Shown: positions 9,961 to 21,195 of the stretch, in pieces
Numbering within the stretch: position 1 is the first letter of the stretch
Layout of the letters: each line of letters opens with the position of its first letter
NCBI RefSeq assembly: GCF_002099425.1
Contig: NW_018343964.1
Coordinates: 17,356,501 to 17,420,500, forward strand
Direction: 5' to 3'
Source: Phascolarctos cinereus
Taxonomy: Eukaryota > Chordata > Mammalia > Diprotodontia > Phascolarctidae
Length of the DNA: 64,000 nucleotides
The notes under the pieces: generated by a model
Database searches by the model: none
Seen by the model: the letters and a program-made list of their open reading frames with translations, nothing else
Told to the model about the DNA's origin: nothing
Made by a program: the position numbers and the translations under genes

Positions 9961-11704
9961 CTACCTCTACTCTCTTCTCCTCTCCTCTCCCCTCCCCTTA
10001 CCTGATGGTGTTCTGCCCAAAGGAAGGCAGATAGGTACCTGTCCAAACACCACTTAATGGTTATTTTGGGGGGCACTCCAGACTCAGAGTGAATGTAAAT
10101 AGTAACTATTTCTCTTTTGGCCAGCAATCCTGAGGGTCTTCCTCTCCCGGTTTGATTTTTTTTTTTCAATTAAAGGGGCCATCCCTTGACTCACTTCTTA
10201 TTCACTGAATGGGTGTTGCCTCACTCAAAGTAATGAATACATATTGTATAGGGGGTTGATCAGAGCACTCGATCAATTTGATGAGGTTACAGAGCATGGA
10301 CCTTTGTCTGACATGATATAAAGAACAGCTATCATAGAGCCCTTTGCTTAGAGATCACAGGAAATTCCTCCATTTGATTCCTAATAACTGAATATTTCTT
10401 TAAGATGATTCAACTCTTTTTTGCTTTTACTTCCAAACTATAAACTAAAAGAAAGGATCATTGTTTTGGCAGGGAACAGAGAATTTCTCTTCTTCTCTCC
10501 CTCTCCCCCCTTCAAAAAAAATAAAAAGCAGTGAATGCTGACTTGAAGACTCATGTAACGAATTAACTCTATGTTCTTACCCAGATGGACTAAAGGTCAT
10601 AGATTGCATGTTTCTGGAACCCTCTTGCCTTTATGTTTCCTTTTCTGAGTATTGATCAGAGTCTAGTATTACTGAGGATGGACTTTTCCCTGCCTAAGTG
10701 TTTGGGGATATTGATGGAGTTCCTTCAAAGCACATGGAAGAGGTCAGCATGTGCTTTGTATGCAGTTAAAAGGAAAGATAATGAAAGAAGACTCTCTCAG
10801 ATCTGAGGATTAAGCCATGGGTAATACTAAATTTGAATATTCAGCAATTGGCCCCCTAGAAGGAGAAAATTCTCTCAGTGGCATGCTCTTCAACAGTCTG
10901 ATCCTTGGAGAGGGAAGATGATTGTTTATAGAGAATCACCCTGCTACTGAAGGACTAAAGCCATGTCATGGGATGAGCAGCTTGGAGGTGAGGAGGCAGG
11001 AGATCTGGACCTTGCTGACTCTTCTGTTGATATGAGTTGCCCAGATAGTATATGTCCAAGGTGAAGGGGAGTGATCATTCAATAGCCTCAAAGTTTATTT
11101 ACCTTCTAAAGGAAGTCTAATGGGCTAAGTATTTTATATTTGAGATCTCCTGCAAGTCTTCTGCATGCAGAACATTTTCTAGGAGGGAAAAATAAAAGCT
11201 GTCCTTTGCCCATTACCCAAATTTTGTAGTATGTTGAGTGTTTATGGGGAAGTTGGGGACTCAGTTATCCAAATTTAGCAAAAAGTATATGAACTCTAAA
11301 ATGAACATATTTGGAGATTTTCTTGAAGTATTTTAGGAAGGCACAATAAGTCAAATAGAGAAAATTACTTACTAGGGGTCAGCCCCAAGGATTGAACCCA
11401 GTCTGTGTGAGTCCAGAGTCTTCAGGGGCCCTGGGAAACAGGTTACAGTGCCATAAACTCTAAGTGCTATTAGATTCAGTGCCAGAAAAATATACCCTGT
11501 ATTGGTGCATGGATATTCCCAGAACTCCAGCTTTTTGTTATAAATTTCATCTTCACTAATATCTTTAAATGGGGCATTACTTCCTGTAAAAGAAACAGTG
11601 CAAAGCTTTTGAAAAACAGCTCCCTAATGCTAATGGAAGCCCAGTAGAAGCAAGATTTATATTAATAGGGTCAATGTAGTTAAAGAAATTCTCTCCCTAT
11701 TTCC
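9961..11704. other. Repeat-poor intergenic DNA
   Basis: About 1.7 kb without a recognised repeat or gene; a short (CTCTC)n-like tract sits near 9970-10000. Open frames here are short and look like chance. Confidence 0.5.
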
Positions 11705-11960
11705 CTGCTTTGACTTTTTCCCCTTTTTTCTTTTTTTCTTTCTTTTCTTCTTTCTCTTCTTTGTCTCTTCATTCCTTTATCTTTTCTTTGTTTATATTAC
11801 TTCATTTTCTCTTTTCTTTCTTTTTTCATGTTTTTAATTTTTCTCTTTATTTTTGTCTTTTTCTCTATGTTTCTTCCTTCCTCCTCCTCCATCCTTCCTC
11901 CTCCTTCTTCTCCTCCTTCCCCTACTCCTCCTTCTTCTCCTTCTCTTCTGTTTTCATCTC
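11705..11960 (+). repeat. Pyrimidine (TTTC/CTCCTT) low-complexity tract
   Basis: About 250 bp almost purely of T and C on the plus strand, moving from TTTCTTTT-rich to (CTCCTT)n, followed by a C-run at about 11997-12009. Confidence 0.85.
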
Positions 11961-12054
11961 TACCATTCTTCTACCACCACATCTGATGAAATGCTTCCCC
12001 CCCCCCCCCGCCCCAAGCTAAGTAAACCCTCCTCCTTGGCCTCCCACATGAGGA

Positions 12055-12650
12055 ATTAGCAGGCTTTGTCGGTGCCCCTGATGCCTATTTTTACACTTGT
12101 GTTTGTCCCAGAGTCTGACGTGGTTTATTGCGGCTCCTCCAAAACCCCATTGTTCGACTCTTCAAGAAGAATGTTGTTATATTGACTGCTAGTGCGTCAG
12201 CCCGGCTCTCTCTGGAGCTGCTCTTGGATGAAATTAGATAATTTCCATTAGGAGACCACGCATTATTAGTCCCTGGTGCCAAATTGGAAAGTGAGCCAAG
12301 ATGACTATTTCTGGCCACACTCACCTCAGGAAGGAACCTTCTCAGCTTTAATGGGATTTTGCTATTGTTGGTTGCCTTCTGTTTGACACAGGGCCAGGCT
12401 GGGGTTGAAAATTGTTTAGAAAGCTGCATGAAATATAATAGAGCCCCAGCCATTTGCTGCGGCACATTCCAGCACGATGTTTATTTTGAAGAGGGGGGAA
12501 AAATATATTGTCCTTGGCAGACAATAATGAAAAAACCAGTAACTCAAATCTCTGAACATATGCTTCTTGTTGCTGTAGTATTTAAAACTCCCTGCTGGTA
12601 TCAGGGAATTTCACGCTGAAGTGATAAATCTCAAGCAATATTTATAAGCA
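12055..12650. promoter_or_regulatory. Candidate conserved non-coding element (enhancer-like)
   Basis: About 600 bp free of recognisable repeats, with higher complexity and more CpG than its AT-rich surroundings. It is dense in developmental factor motifs: a SOX-like CCCATTGTTC, TAAT homeodomain cores in AATTAGATAATTTCCATTAG and GCATTATTAGT, a GATA core in AGATAA, and a TEAD-like ACATTCCA. An apparent open frame across 12359-12619 starts without an ATG and is not a credible gene. From known synteny this would lie on the HLX side of MTARC1. The regulatory role is inference. Confidence 0.45.
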
Positions 12651-13429
12651 TCTTCATTACCCTCCCAGGCAGATACTCAAAGCATGTGGGGCCCCCAGCA
12701 GCTAGCTGAGACTTTGGGAAGTGGGTAGACATCAGAGAAAGGGAGTAATCCAAAAGAAAATTTCAGATTCAAGTTGGTCACAGCTCATACCTTGGATGTC
12801 AAGCCCAGCAGAACCCATGTTCCCAATCACTCTTGTCCATTGCTTGGTCAGCCCCAGGAGCATTACTTTAGATCACTCAGGCCCCAGGCTGGGTTAACAA
12901 CAAGAACAACAATTGTTGTTGGGCTAAGCTTTTCATCCCAGAAATTTTTCTAAAGATGAATTTCTGTTTTGAAAAATTGCTGTTTTATTCTTTTAATGAT
13001 GTCTTACCATCTTGGTACTAAGGACATGTTAGCTGTCTGAGTATACTGAAGTGTCTCTCCATTTTCGTTGAAATTGGAATCTTCAACTCACCTTTCCTCT
13101 AGACATTTGCTTAGGTCTGAACCAGACCACGTTCATGGAGAAATAAAGAATTCTAGTTCATAAAACTAATTCTCTATTGCCAGTGACAAAGGAGGACTTC
13201 CAGGGCACAGGTCATCAAAATCCGCAGATAAACACCTTCAGCCTCCAACCCTTTAAACCTTTCCCTATAGTCATTGATTCACTTGTGTCCTGTTGAAGCT
13301 TCACCTATATCTCCTTATGCCCATTCTCTGGTGATGGCTTTCAGGAGTAGCAAAGAGGGAGGGAATAGGAAGAAAAAGAAAACCTGGATAATGGCTGGTG
13401 AGGGTGACATTCTTCTTTGTCCTTGACTG
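12651..13429. other. Repeat-poor intergenic DNA
   Basis: No gene or repeat recognised. An AACAACAAGAACAACAATTGTTGTT palindrome-like segment lies near 12898-12920. Confidence 0.45.
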
Positions 13430-13660
13430 ACTAATAGATCTCATTTTCACATGAAGGAATCCGAAGGATATACGGCAGCCAATTCTTAATGCAAATCCAT
13501 AGTCAAGAGGAATGCCCTGGTCAGCAGCCCCAGTGTGTGTTTACCTTCCAGGAGAAATCAAATGAACTCAGAATGATACCATTGGTTATGAAGAATGCTA
13601 GAAAGGCAGTTTGCTCAACTGTGCATGGCATCCTTGTCTCTAACCTAAAACCTCTGCAGG
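13430..13660. promoter_or_regulatory. Possible conserved non-coding element
   Basis: Repeat-free block with a POU octamer (ATGCAAAT), a CCAAT core and two CpGs in a CpG-poor setting. Weak support, based only on composition. Confidence 0.2.
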
Positions 13661-14214
13661 CCTTCTAATGGTATACTCCTCTACAACTACAGTGGCTTCT
13701 TGGGGCCAGAAACATCCTGGAACAGGGCTTCTGACAGCCCCCTAATTACCTTTAGCTAACTTTTAAAAAAAAAATACATGTTTGGTGCCTTTTGTCTTTA
13801 CAATCAGTTATTTCAACACCTCCTCCCCAGATCGGGCCCTCCCTTATGAGAAAGAAAAACTATTTTAAAATATCCAGCATAGTGATGTAATCTGATAATC
13901 TATACAATAGCTTGTCCTAGCCATTCTCTGCCTCTTTGCCATGAGCGGGAAATACATTTCATTATCCGTCCTTCAGGACCTTCAGTGGTTTTTCAATTAC
14001 TCAGAGCTTAACTTCCTTTCAGTAATCTTTAAATTCCCATTGTTGTAGTAATTGTGCATATTGTTCTCTTGGTTTGTGTTATTTTACTTTTCATCCTCAG
14101 ATGTGTCATTTGTTACAGAAGGATGTTATTCCATCACATATTTACCCTCATTTACCCTCATTTTTTTCAGTCATTCCTCAATCTGTGCCTCTAGTTAAAG
14201 ATTGCCTCCAAATC

Positions 14215-14415
14215 TCTATAGAATCACAGTTCTTAGAACTTTAAAAACATTAAAAGGTATCTAGCCCAAACCCTTCAGTTAACAGATCTAGTGAGTGTGA
14301 GCCAAAGAGTTGAAGTGATTTGTCCAAGACCACATCATTTTTAGCAGAATCTGACCTGGAACCCAGGTCTGTTGATTCTACGTGCCTTGCTCTTTTCATT
14401 GTACCACAGCATGGG
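14215..14415 (-). mobile_element. Old MIR-like SINE with long 3' flank motif
   Basis: Antisense pattern TAGAACTTTAAAAACATTAAAAGG..., GTGATTTGTCCAAGACCAC, GAACCCAGGTCTGTTGATTC, CATTGTACCACAGC: a tRNA-like SINE read backwards. Same type as 40190, 42455 and 49790. Confidence 0.6.
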
Positions 14416-15013
14416 CAAATCCTTTCTGCTCCCATTTCCTTATTGGTGAGGAGGGCTTTGATCCTGATTTGGATACATGAGCTTATATGTGTGGGGAACT
14501 TCCAAAACTTAGTTCAGATCTTGTCTGTCTGATTTTTTGTATAATGGGGTTTTCATTTTTTTTTTTTGCTTTTGCTTTCAAATTTTTGCATTTTATTGAT
14601 TCCTTTTGTTTTTACACTGTCTCTTCTGGACATTTTTCCCCTCCCCCCAAAAAAACCCCTGCATATTTTCTTGTAACAAAGAAAAAGCAATTAAGCCCCC
14701 AAAAATGATAAAATGAGAACATCTGACAAGGTCTAGTGCATTCTACCATCAGAATCTTTCAAACCTCTGCAGAGAAAGGGAAGATATATTTCATTATTTG
14801 TGATGTAGGACCAGTATTAGTTTTTCAATGACTCAGAGTCTGGCTTCCTTTTAATGTATTTTTCATTTACATTATTGTAACTGTTGTATATTTTGTATTA
14901 CATATAAATATATTTGCTTCTAAATATATTTATACAGATAAATGATGTGTTATATATGTATACATATACAATAGCTACAATATTAGAGAAATACATATGT
15001 GTATTATGTATGT

Positions 15014-15036
15014 GTATATATATATATATATATATG

Positions 15037-15090
<54 letters not shown>
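15014..15090. repeat. (TA)n microsatellite
   Basis: About 77 bp of TA with TGTA interruptions, inside the L1-type fragment. Confidence 0.92.
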
Positions 15091-15095
<5 letters not shown>

Positions 15096-15340
15096 TTTAT
15101 TTTTTTTCCGGTTCTAGGATTGGGGATTTTTTAATCACATAAATAAAGCTTCCCACATTTGCTGAATTACTTGTATTTTGTCCTTTTTATTTCTGCTTGC
15201 ACATTTCATTATATGTGCATACCATATTTTGTTCAGATATTCTCCAATGAGCACCTGTTTGTTTTGAATTCTCTACTACCACAAAAAGTTTAATATGAAT
15301 ACTTTAAAAGATATTTCTGTCATTCCATTAATCCTCCATA

Positions 15341-15954
15341 AAAGATCTAACTAGCATGCCGGCAGCCTCCATTTTATTTTGTTCATATCTTGAGGGTACC
15401 ATTGGTAATCTCTGGCTGTCCTTCTTGCTATTGGGCTGATCCACCTCTTTTTTCTGTCCATACCTGCCCCTGACGTCTTTTGTTCTACATCACTCTCACA
15501 AATCACTGCTCCTAATATGCTACAGACTGCTTACACCCAACATGTCTGCCTCCTGAGATAATGGCTGTTCATGATTCACAGCCCTATAGCTATGGACAAA
15601 TATTGGTGTTAAAGGAGTCGAAGTCGGAGCAGCTCAGAATCTTTGGAAGCCAATATAGTTCATAAATATAAGGTAGCCCAATATCTTCCTCCTCCTTACT
15701 TCTAGAGTCAGCTTATCTTCCATCTGTATTGTCTGTTCAAGATAGGTGCATATTACAATGACAGGAGCAAGTCCTGTTGATTCCCAGTATCTATCTACTA
15801 CAGCAAGCTGGCAGGCAAAGCGTCATCATTCTCACTGAAAGATTAAGCGGCTTGCTCATTGTCACAGCGGAATAGGCAGCAGAGAAGGGATTCAAACTCA
15901 GTTCCTCGGGCTTCAAATGCCAGACTCTTTATTGTGCCCACACTTCTATAAAAC
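15341..15954. other. No recognised feature
   Basis: Mostly unique DNA. A trace near 15840-15935 (TTGTCACAGCGGAATAGGCAG, TTCAAACTCAGTTC) resembles an antisense MIR but is short. Confidence 0.4.
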
Positions 15955-16330
15955 TAAGATCCTTCAGTTTGTAGCTTCGGCTCATTTCCTTTGGCTCAGA
16001 CCACAGAGGACAGAGGACAGCTGCTCTCCACCCTCTGTAGTCTAACCTTTTCCATGTTCAAAGACCGTTACTGAGTCATCCTTCAGTCTTCACCTGATTT
16101 ACACTGTCTATAGACTAGGGATAATTATGTCTCCTGCCTCTAACGTCTGGCCATGAGAAATAACTCATTAAAATGACTGTAAAGTGTGATGACAATTCTG
16201 GAAAACAATAGTCAGTAGCCTGCTCTGGCCCCTGCATTCCTTTCCAAGGAAAAAACAAGGCTGGGGCTGAGCTATAAAAAGAAACCTCAAGATAATATGT
16301 GCCTATCTCCTACCAATATCTATTTATTTA
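15955..16330. promoter_or_regulatory. Possible conserved non-coding element
   Basis: Repeat-free stretch with RUNX-like ACCACAG beside ETS-like GAGGA, AP-1 in CTGAGTCAT, and TAAT-rich AACTCATTAAAATG. Less striking than the 12.1 kb and 46 kb blocks. Confidence 0.25.
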
Positions 16331-16429
16331 CCAGGAGGGCCCAGGCACTTCTGGACTGTTTTCAGTCTTTATGAGCACATTTCTCATCTGTCCTTTTATT
16401 CCTGCTGGGTTGTTTTCATTGTCTTGGGC

Positions 16430-16700
16430 TCAGAGATGTGTGATAAGAATCTGCCATTAGGAAAATCCCAGCTCCAGAAAGGAACCTACCATTGTCCTTC
16501 AGCACTTCAAAGCTCTCACAATCTCTTATTTGTATTATTTCTTTTTTATTTATAAGCACCAACAATGTGTTTTGCCTCAGAGACCGTCAGTAGAAACATT
16601 AATTTCTCATTCTCATTATAGCGACAATGTAATGAGAAATGCTGCTGAGAAATGCTGCAAGGAAATCATTTTTAACTTTAAAATTTATTTTTACTACTGG
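16430..16700. promoter_or_regulatory. Possible conserved non-coding element with inverted TAAT motifs
   Basis: Repeat-free. A local inverted pair, ATTAATTTCTCATT facing AATGAGAAAT (about 16598-16640), flanks a CpG-containing core (ATAGCGACAATG), followed by a duplicated GCTGAGAAATGCTGC-type motif. It ends just before the MIR at 16790. Confidence 0.3.
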
Positions 16701-16789
16701 GATTATTATTATTACTATATACCATACATGAGAAGCATTTTGGGTAACCTCATTTCGTTATACACTTTGATAGAAAGCAAGTGTCTAGA

Positions 16790-17000
16790 ACAGAGGGCTG
16801 GGTTTGGAGTCAGGATGACCTGAGTTTAAATTCTATTTCAGATATTTACTAAATGTGTGACCCTGGGGATGTCCCTTAAACTCTAGGAACTTCAGTTTCC
16901 TCAACTGTAAATGGATCATAAGAATAGTACCTACCTTGCACAGTGGTTGTGGAGCTCCAGTGAAATAAAGTATATCAAATGATTTGTGTCAGTTTATATT
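16790..17000 (+). mobile_element. MIR (CORE-SINE)
   Basis: TTTGGAGTCAGGATGACCTG, GTGTGACCCTGGGGATGTC, CAGTTTCCTCAACTGTAAA, ATAGTACCTACC and a GTGGAGCTCCAGTGAAATAAAG end fit a MIR. A CATT(C/T)-rich stretch follows at 17005-17042. Confidence 0.75.
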
Positions 17001-17174
17001 TGTACACTCATTCACCCATTTAATCATTCATTCGTTCATTCGCCTGCAGTAGTTAGTATAAAGAGGGTTACATTTGAAGTCCCAGGGACCTGATTTCAAA
17101 TAATAAATGGCTCCACTACTTCCAATGTGGATAATAATACATGCTTTCATTACTTAGCAGGGTTTGTGAGGAAA

Positions 17175-18110
17175 ATACTCTGTCCATTTTTAGAAAGCTG
17201 TAAATTATCCCTGCTGGGGTGCTTAGAGAAGGTACCACTTGCATTAGGATTTAAAGGACAGGTGGGATTTTGAGTAGCAAAAAGGAAGGGGGCATACATT
17301 CAAGCAGATGGGATATCATGAGGAAAGTGTCTGAGTGGGAAAAGCTCAGATTGGCAGGTTTGCAGGAGGAAACCATAGGAGGTAAACCAATAATTCAACA
17401 AACATTTATAACCTGCTATGTGTGAGGTGTGGGGTAGGGTGCTAGGCATACAAAGACAAAAATGAAACAGTTCCTGTCTTCAAGGAACTTATATTCTACA
17501 GAGAAGATATGACATATATGTTGTTATTCAGTCATTTCAGTTGTGTCAAATTCTTCGTGACCCCATTTGAGATTTTCTTGGCAAAGATACTAGAGTGTTT
17601 TGCCATTTCTTTCTCCACCTCCTTTTATAGATGAGGAAACTGAGGCAAACAGGGTTAAGTGACTTGCCCAGAGTCACACAGCTGGTAAGTGTCTGAGGCC
17701 AGATTTGAACTCAGGAAGGTGAGTTTTTCAGACTTCAGGCCTGGCACTCTACGCACTGCGTCACCTCACTGACCCTAATACAGATTCATAAATATCATGT
17801 TTATCCAAAGTAATACAAAGAAATTTGCAGAGGGAGGAGATGTGAACAATGGAGGAGGTTGGAAAAAGCCATGTGTAAGAGGAAACATTGGAGCTAAACT
17901 TTGAACAAAGCTAGAGATTCCAAAAGGTGAGATTTCAGACATGAGGGAATACCAACACAAAGACATAGAGACTGGAGATGGGATGTCAGCTACAGCAAAC
18001 AGCATGTTCACAAGTCTTCTTGGAACAGAAACTCTATGAAGGGGAATAGTATGAAATTAAACTGGAGAGATGGGTGGAGATCAGCTTGTAGAGGGCCTGA
18101 AATGCCAAAA
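17175..18110 (+). repeat. Ancient TTTATTAAGCACC-type repeat, long copy split by MAR1
   Basis: 17390-17518 carries the start (AACAAACATTTATAACCTGC, CTGTCTTCAAGGAACTTATA). 17800-18110 carries the later body (GGAGATGTGAACAATGG..., GAGGGCCTGAAATGCCAAAAG). 17175-17380 looks like the same body from another copy. The MAR1 at 17519-17777 inserted between the halves. Confidence 0.6.
17519..17777 (-). mobile_element. MAR1-type SINE, minus strand
   Basis: Complete antisense MAR1: TTGTTATTCAGTCATTTCAG tail, CTTGGCAAAGATACTAGAGT, GATGAGGAAACTGAGGCAAAC, GACTTGCCCAGAGTCACACA, and a head reading GCACTGCGTCACCTCACTGA in antisense. Confidence 0.88.
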
Positions 18111-18494
18111 GAATTTTGCATAAATGGAAGATGCACCACTTTAAATTATACAAAGCATGTTCCTTCCCATATAGCTTTATTTTATCTTGTTGACAACAAT
18201 ATAGGTTCTATAGGGCAGGTTTCATCCCTATTTGATATACAGGACATGGAACCAAATAGAGTTTGCTTCATGAGTAGCTAACAAACAGCAGAGCCTTCTG
18301 AACAGTTCCTCATCACCCTAGACTTGGGCTGCTACTGAATGGTTTAAATATGAGGTAATTTCTTCTCTCGTGATCTTGCCCAGGGCTCCTAGCCTGTGAT
18401 ATTTACTCTTTTTAAACTATTCCCACTACCATTCAGCACAAATAGACCATTAAACTTCATGGATAAAAAACTAATTTTGACTTCAGATGTAACT
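18111..18494. other. No recognised feature
   Basis: Unique-looking AT-rich DNA. Confidence 0.4.
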
Positions 18495-18720
18495 TCAGGG
18501 GTATGCTGATAAATGTTTAACATCCAACTGTCCAGAAAAAAAGATGCACACACAGCATACTTTTAAGTTTATTTTGTGTTACTAACATTTTCTCCATCAC
18601 TTTATTAAGTCTAGACAACAAACTAAACAATAAATCAAGCCCCAGCTAGTGGGATTTGCTGATTGAAGAGGTGTAAATGCTCACACTGAAAACTTAATAG
18701 CTGGCTCTCTAGAGCTAGTT
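18495..18720 (+). repeat. Unnamed repeat A, near-complete copy
   Basis: TGCTGATAAATGTTTAACAT start, TTTATTTTGTGTTACTAACA, CTCCATCACTTTATTAAGTC, AATAAATCAAGCCCCAGC and TGTAAATGCTCACACTG. It ends in a hairpin-forming AGCTGGCTCTCTAGAGCTAG. Confidence 0.6.
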
Positions 18721-18949
18721 GAAGCTGGCTCCTAACTTGACTAGATGGAGGAGGGAGGGTCCCATGCTGCAATCTTCCAGACTTCTTATTGGTAGAGAGA
18801 ATTCTGAGCTGGACACAACACTGGCATCTGTGCTAAGACAGATTGAGAATTCCTGGGGAGATAGATACATGTGATTTGAGAGACTCTTCAGGAGAACCAC
18901 ACATGGAGAAAGAAGCTACAGAGATGTAGGAGGAGCTGACTCCTCAAAA

Positions 18950-19240
18950 TGTCCCTGATTTCTATGTTGCCTCTGTAGAGATAGCTAGAATAAACTTCCT
19001 TGGATGAGATCAGTCTCTCTTTCTTGGCTTAAACTGAGAAATTTCACTCCTGGGTAAAAGCTCATTCACTCTTGTGTATTTGGGGAAGGTTGAAGGGTGC
19101 TATTCTAATCTCCAATTTCTGTTTGCTGTTTTGCTTGAATAAATGGTTTTATTTGGTATTCACTAACTGTGATGGGCTTTTGTGTAACCCGAGTTTAGTG
19201 GAAAGTATCTAAACTGGCTACCCTTCCTCTCCCTCTTAAA
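18950..19240 (+). repeat. Possible LTR-like fossil fragment
   Basis: A CTTGAATAAATGGTTTTATT poly(A)-signal-like core and GGTATTCACTAACTGTGATG after a T/C-rich stretch recall the R-U5 part of a vertebrate LTR. Ends and second copy not found; tentative. Confidence 0.25.
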
Positions 19241-19607
19241 AGTAACTAGGGAAGTACCCTTCCTTCTGAACCCCTAAACGCTGTACTGTTAAATAAGAGA
19301 CATTTGAAGGGGGTAAATACATATAATTCTAGCTCAGGACTCCTCTCAGTGACAGAGGAAAGTGTGCCTGGTCTCTGGGTGTTTCTACAGCCTGCCTGCC
19401 CCTCCCTATGTCCAGATAGGGTGCAGGAATGACCCTTAGGTTGTCCCTTCTCCCCTGAAATGAAACAATCCTACCCATGCTACCCATGAGCCATATCTAA
19501 ACATTTAGACAACCTTTGTGTACAAACCTATCCTACATGGACAGTGTGAAAGAATCCATATGGGTGTTCCCTCTTAATGCCTAGATAGACGGTTTTCATA
19601 AATTGGC
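19241..19607. other. No recognised feature
   Basis: Unique-looking DNA with no gene or repeat recognised. Confidence 0.4.
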
Positions 19608-20135
19608 ATGACTCCACCTCCTCCCTGCCCCTATTCAATTCCTGTGGCTTCTTGTCTCCGCTGGATCAATATAAAATCCTCTGTTTGGCTTTTAAAACCC
19701 TCCATAACACGGCCCTTTTTTACTTTTCCAGTCTTCTTACACTTTATACTCCAATACATACTCTCTGATCCAGAGACACTGAGCTCCCTCCTGTTTCTTG
19801 CAAATAACACTCCATCTCCCTGAACATTTTCCCTGTCTGTCCCCTATGCCTGAAATTCTGCTTCCTCATCTCTGCTTGCCAGCTTCCCTGACTTCCTTCA
19901 AATCTCAGCTTAAGTACCACCTTCTATAGGAAGACTTTCCCAGTCCTCTTTAATCTTCGTGTCTTCCCTCTGAGATTATTGCCAATTTACCTTGTATATA
20001 TCCAGTTTGCACATAATTATTTGGATATTGTCTCCCACCCTCCCCCCTCATTCTGTGAACTCCTTGGGAACTTGTTTTTTGCCTTTCTTCATACCCCTAG
20101 TGCTAAGCACAGTGCCTGGCAAATAGTAGGTGACT
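19608..20135 (+). mobile_element. L2 LINE 3' region, about 0.5 kb
   Basis: Classic L2 3' wording in order: AATATAAAATCCTCTGTTTGG, AACCCTCCATAACACGGCCC, CTCTGCTTGCCAGC, CTGTGAACTCCTTGGGAACT, and AGCACAGTGCCTGGCAAATA with TAGTAGGTGACTGA. Confidence 0.88.
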
Positions 20136-20204
20136 GATGATGTTTTCCCTGACCTCTCTCCATTTCTTTTGGCACATCCTGAGTTCCACTACCCCCTTCC
20201 TGCA

Positions 20205-20629
<425 letters not shown>

Positions 20630-20770
20630 ACTCAATCCATCCATGAGAATTTATTAAATTCTTTATATGAGGCAATTAGATGATTAGCTAAGAATTGAGA
20701 TACAAAGAATAAACAGTTTCTGCCCTCAGGAACCTTATATCTAAAGTGGTGGCAGCATATATGGAGAGAC
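20630..20770 (+). repeat. Ancient TTTATTAAGCACC-type repeat, short copy
   Basis: GAATTTATTAAATTCTTTAT and TTTCTGCCCTCAGGAACCTTA, followed by a tetranucleotide tract. Confidence 0.5.
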
Positions 20771-20773
<3 letters not shown>

Positions 20774-20802
<29 letters not shown>

Positions 20803-20838
20803 TAGACAGATAGACAGGTAGACAGGTAGACAGATATC
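20774..20838 (+). repeat. (GATA/GACA)n microsatellite
   Basis: Mixed AGAT and AGAC tetranucleotides over about 65 bp. Confidence 0.9.
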
Positions 20839-21079
20839 CAGAATAGATTGAAGGTTATATGTGGACAAGAAAAATGTATTCCAAATGGCAGAAAAATATT
20901 AATGAAGGAAAATTAACAAAGAAACTAGAATAGCTTTTGTCTATCACTATGTATGTATTTTAGGACAAGTATAGATAACTTTTTTGTGAGCAAACTCCCT
21001 CCACCAAGGGAACTTTGTCCATTACTGCAGGCTTGCAATTCATCTGCAACTAAGACTATGGTCTTAGAGAGTGACCTGA

Positions 21080-21195
21080 GGCAGTGAGAGGTTGTGATTT
21101 ACCCAAGGTCATACAGTCAAGATGTACCAGAGATAAGACTTGAACTCAGATCTCACTGACCCCAAAACTGGCTGTCTATTCACTCACCTAGCTGG
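21080..21195 (-). mobile_element. MIR/tRNA-SINE fragment, minus strand
   Basis: Antisense head: TTACCCAAGGTCATACAGTC, AAGACTTGAACTCAGATC, and GTCTATTCACTCACCTAGCT at the tRNA 5' end. Confidence 0.65.

Larger units (their letters stand above)
13940..15340 (-). mobile_element. L1-type LINE 3' ends, minus strand, decayed
   Basis: Two related stretches, 13940-14200 and 14530-15340, share TTTCATTATnnGTCnT...TTTTTCAATnACTCAGAG...TTGTAGTAATTGTGCATA wording. The second continues to CCACAAAAAGTTTAATATGAATA, the antisense of a marsupial L1 3' region. A SINE (14215-14415) and a TA microsatellite interrupt them. Confidence 0.5.

Noticed and set aside
12359-12619. Frame reading like a small secreted cysteine-rich protein (LLLVAFCLTQGQAG...CLESCMKY...CC)
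   Set aside because: It begins at TTG, has no ATG, Kozak context or splice signals, and lies in a block better explained as conserved non-coding DNA.
15014-15090. Possible origin or promoter in TA-rich tracts
   Set aside because: Simple TA microsatellites; no supporting context. The same applies to 40983-41092.
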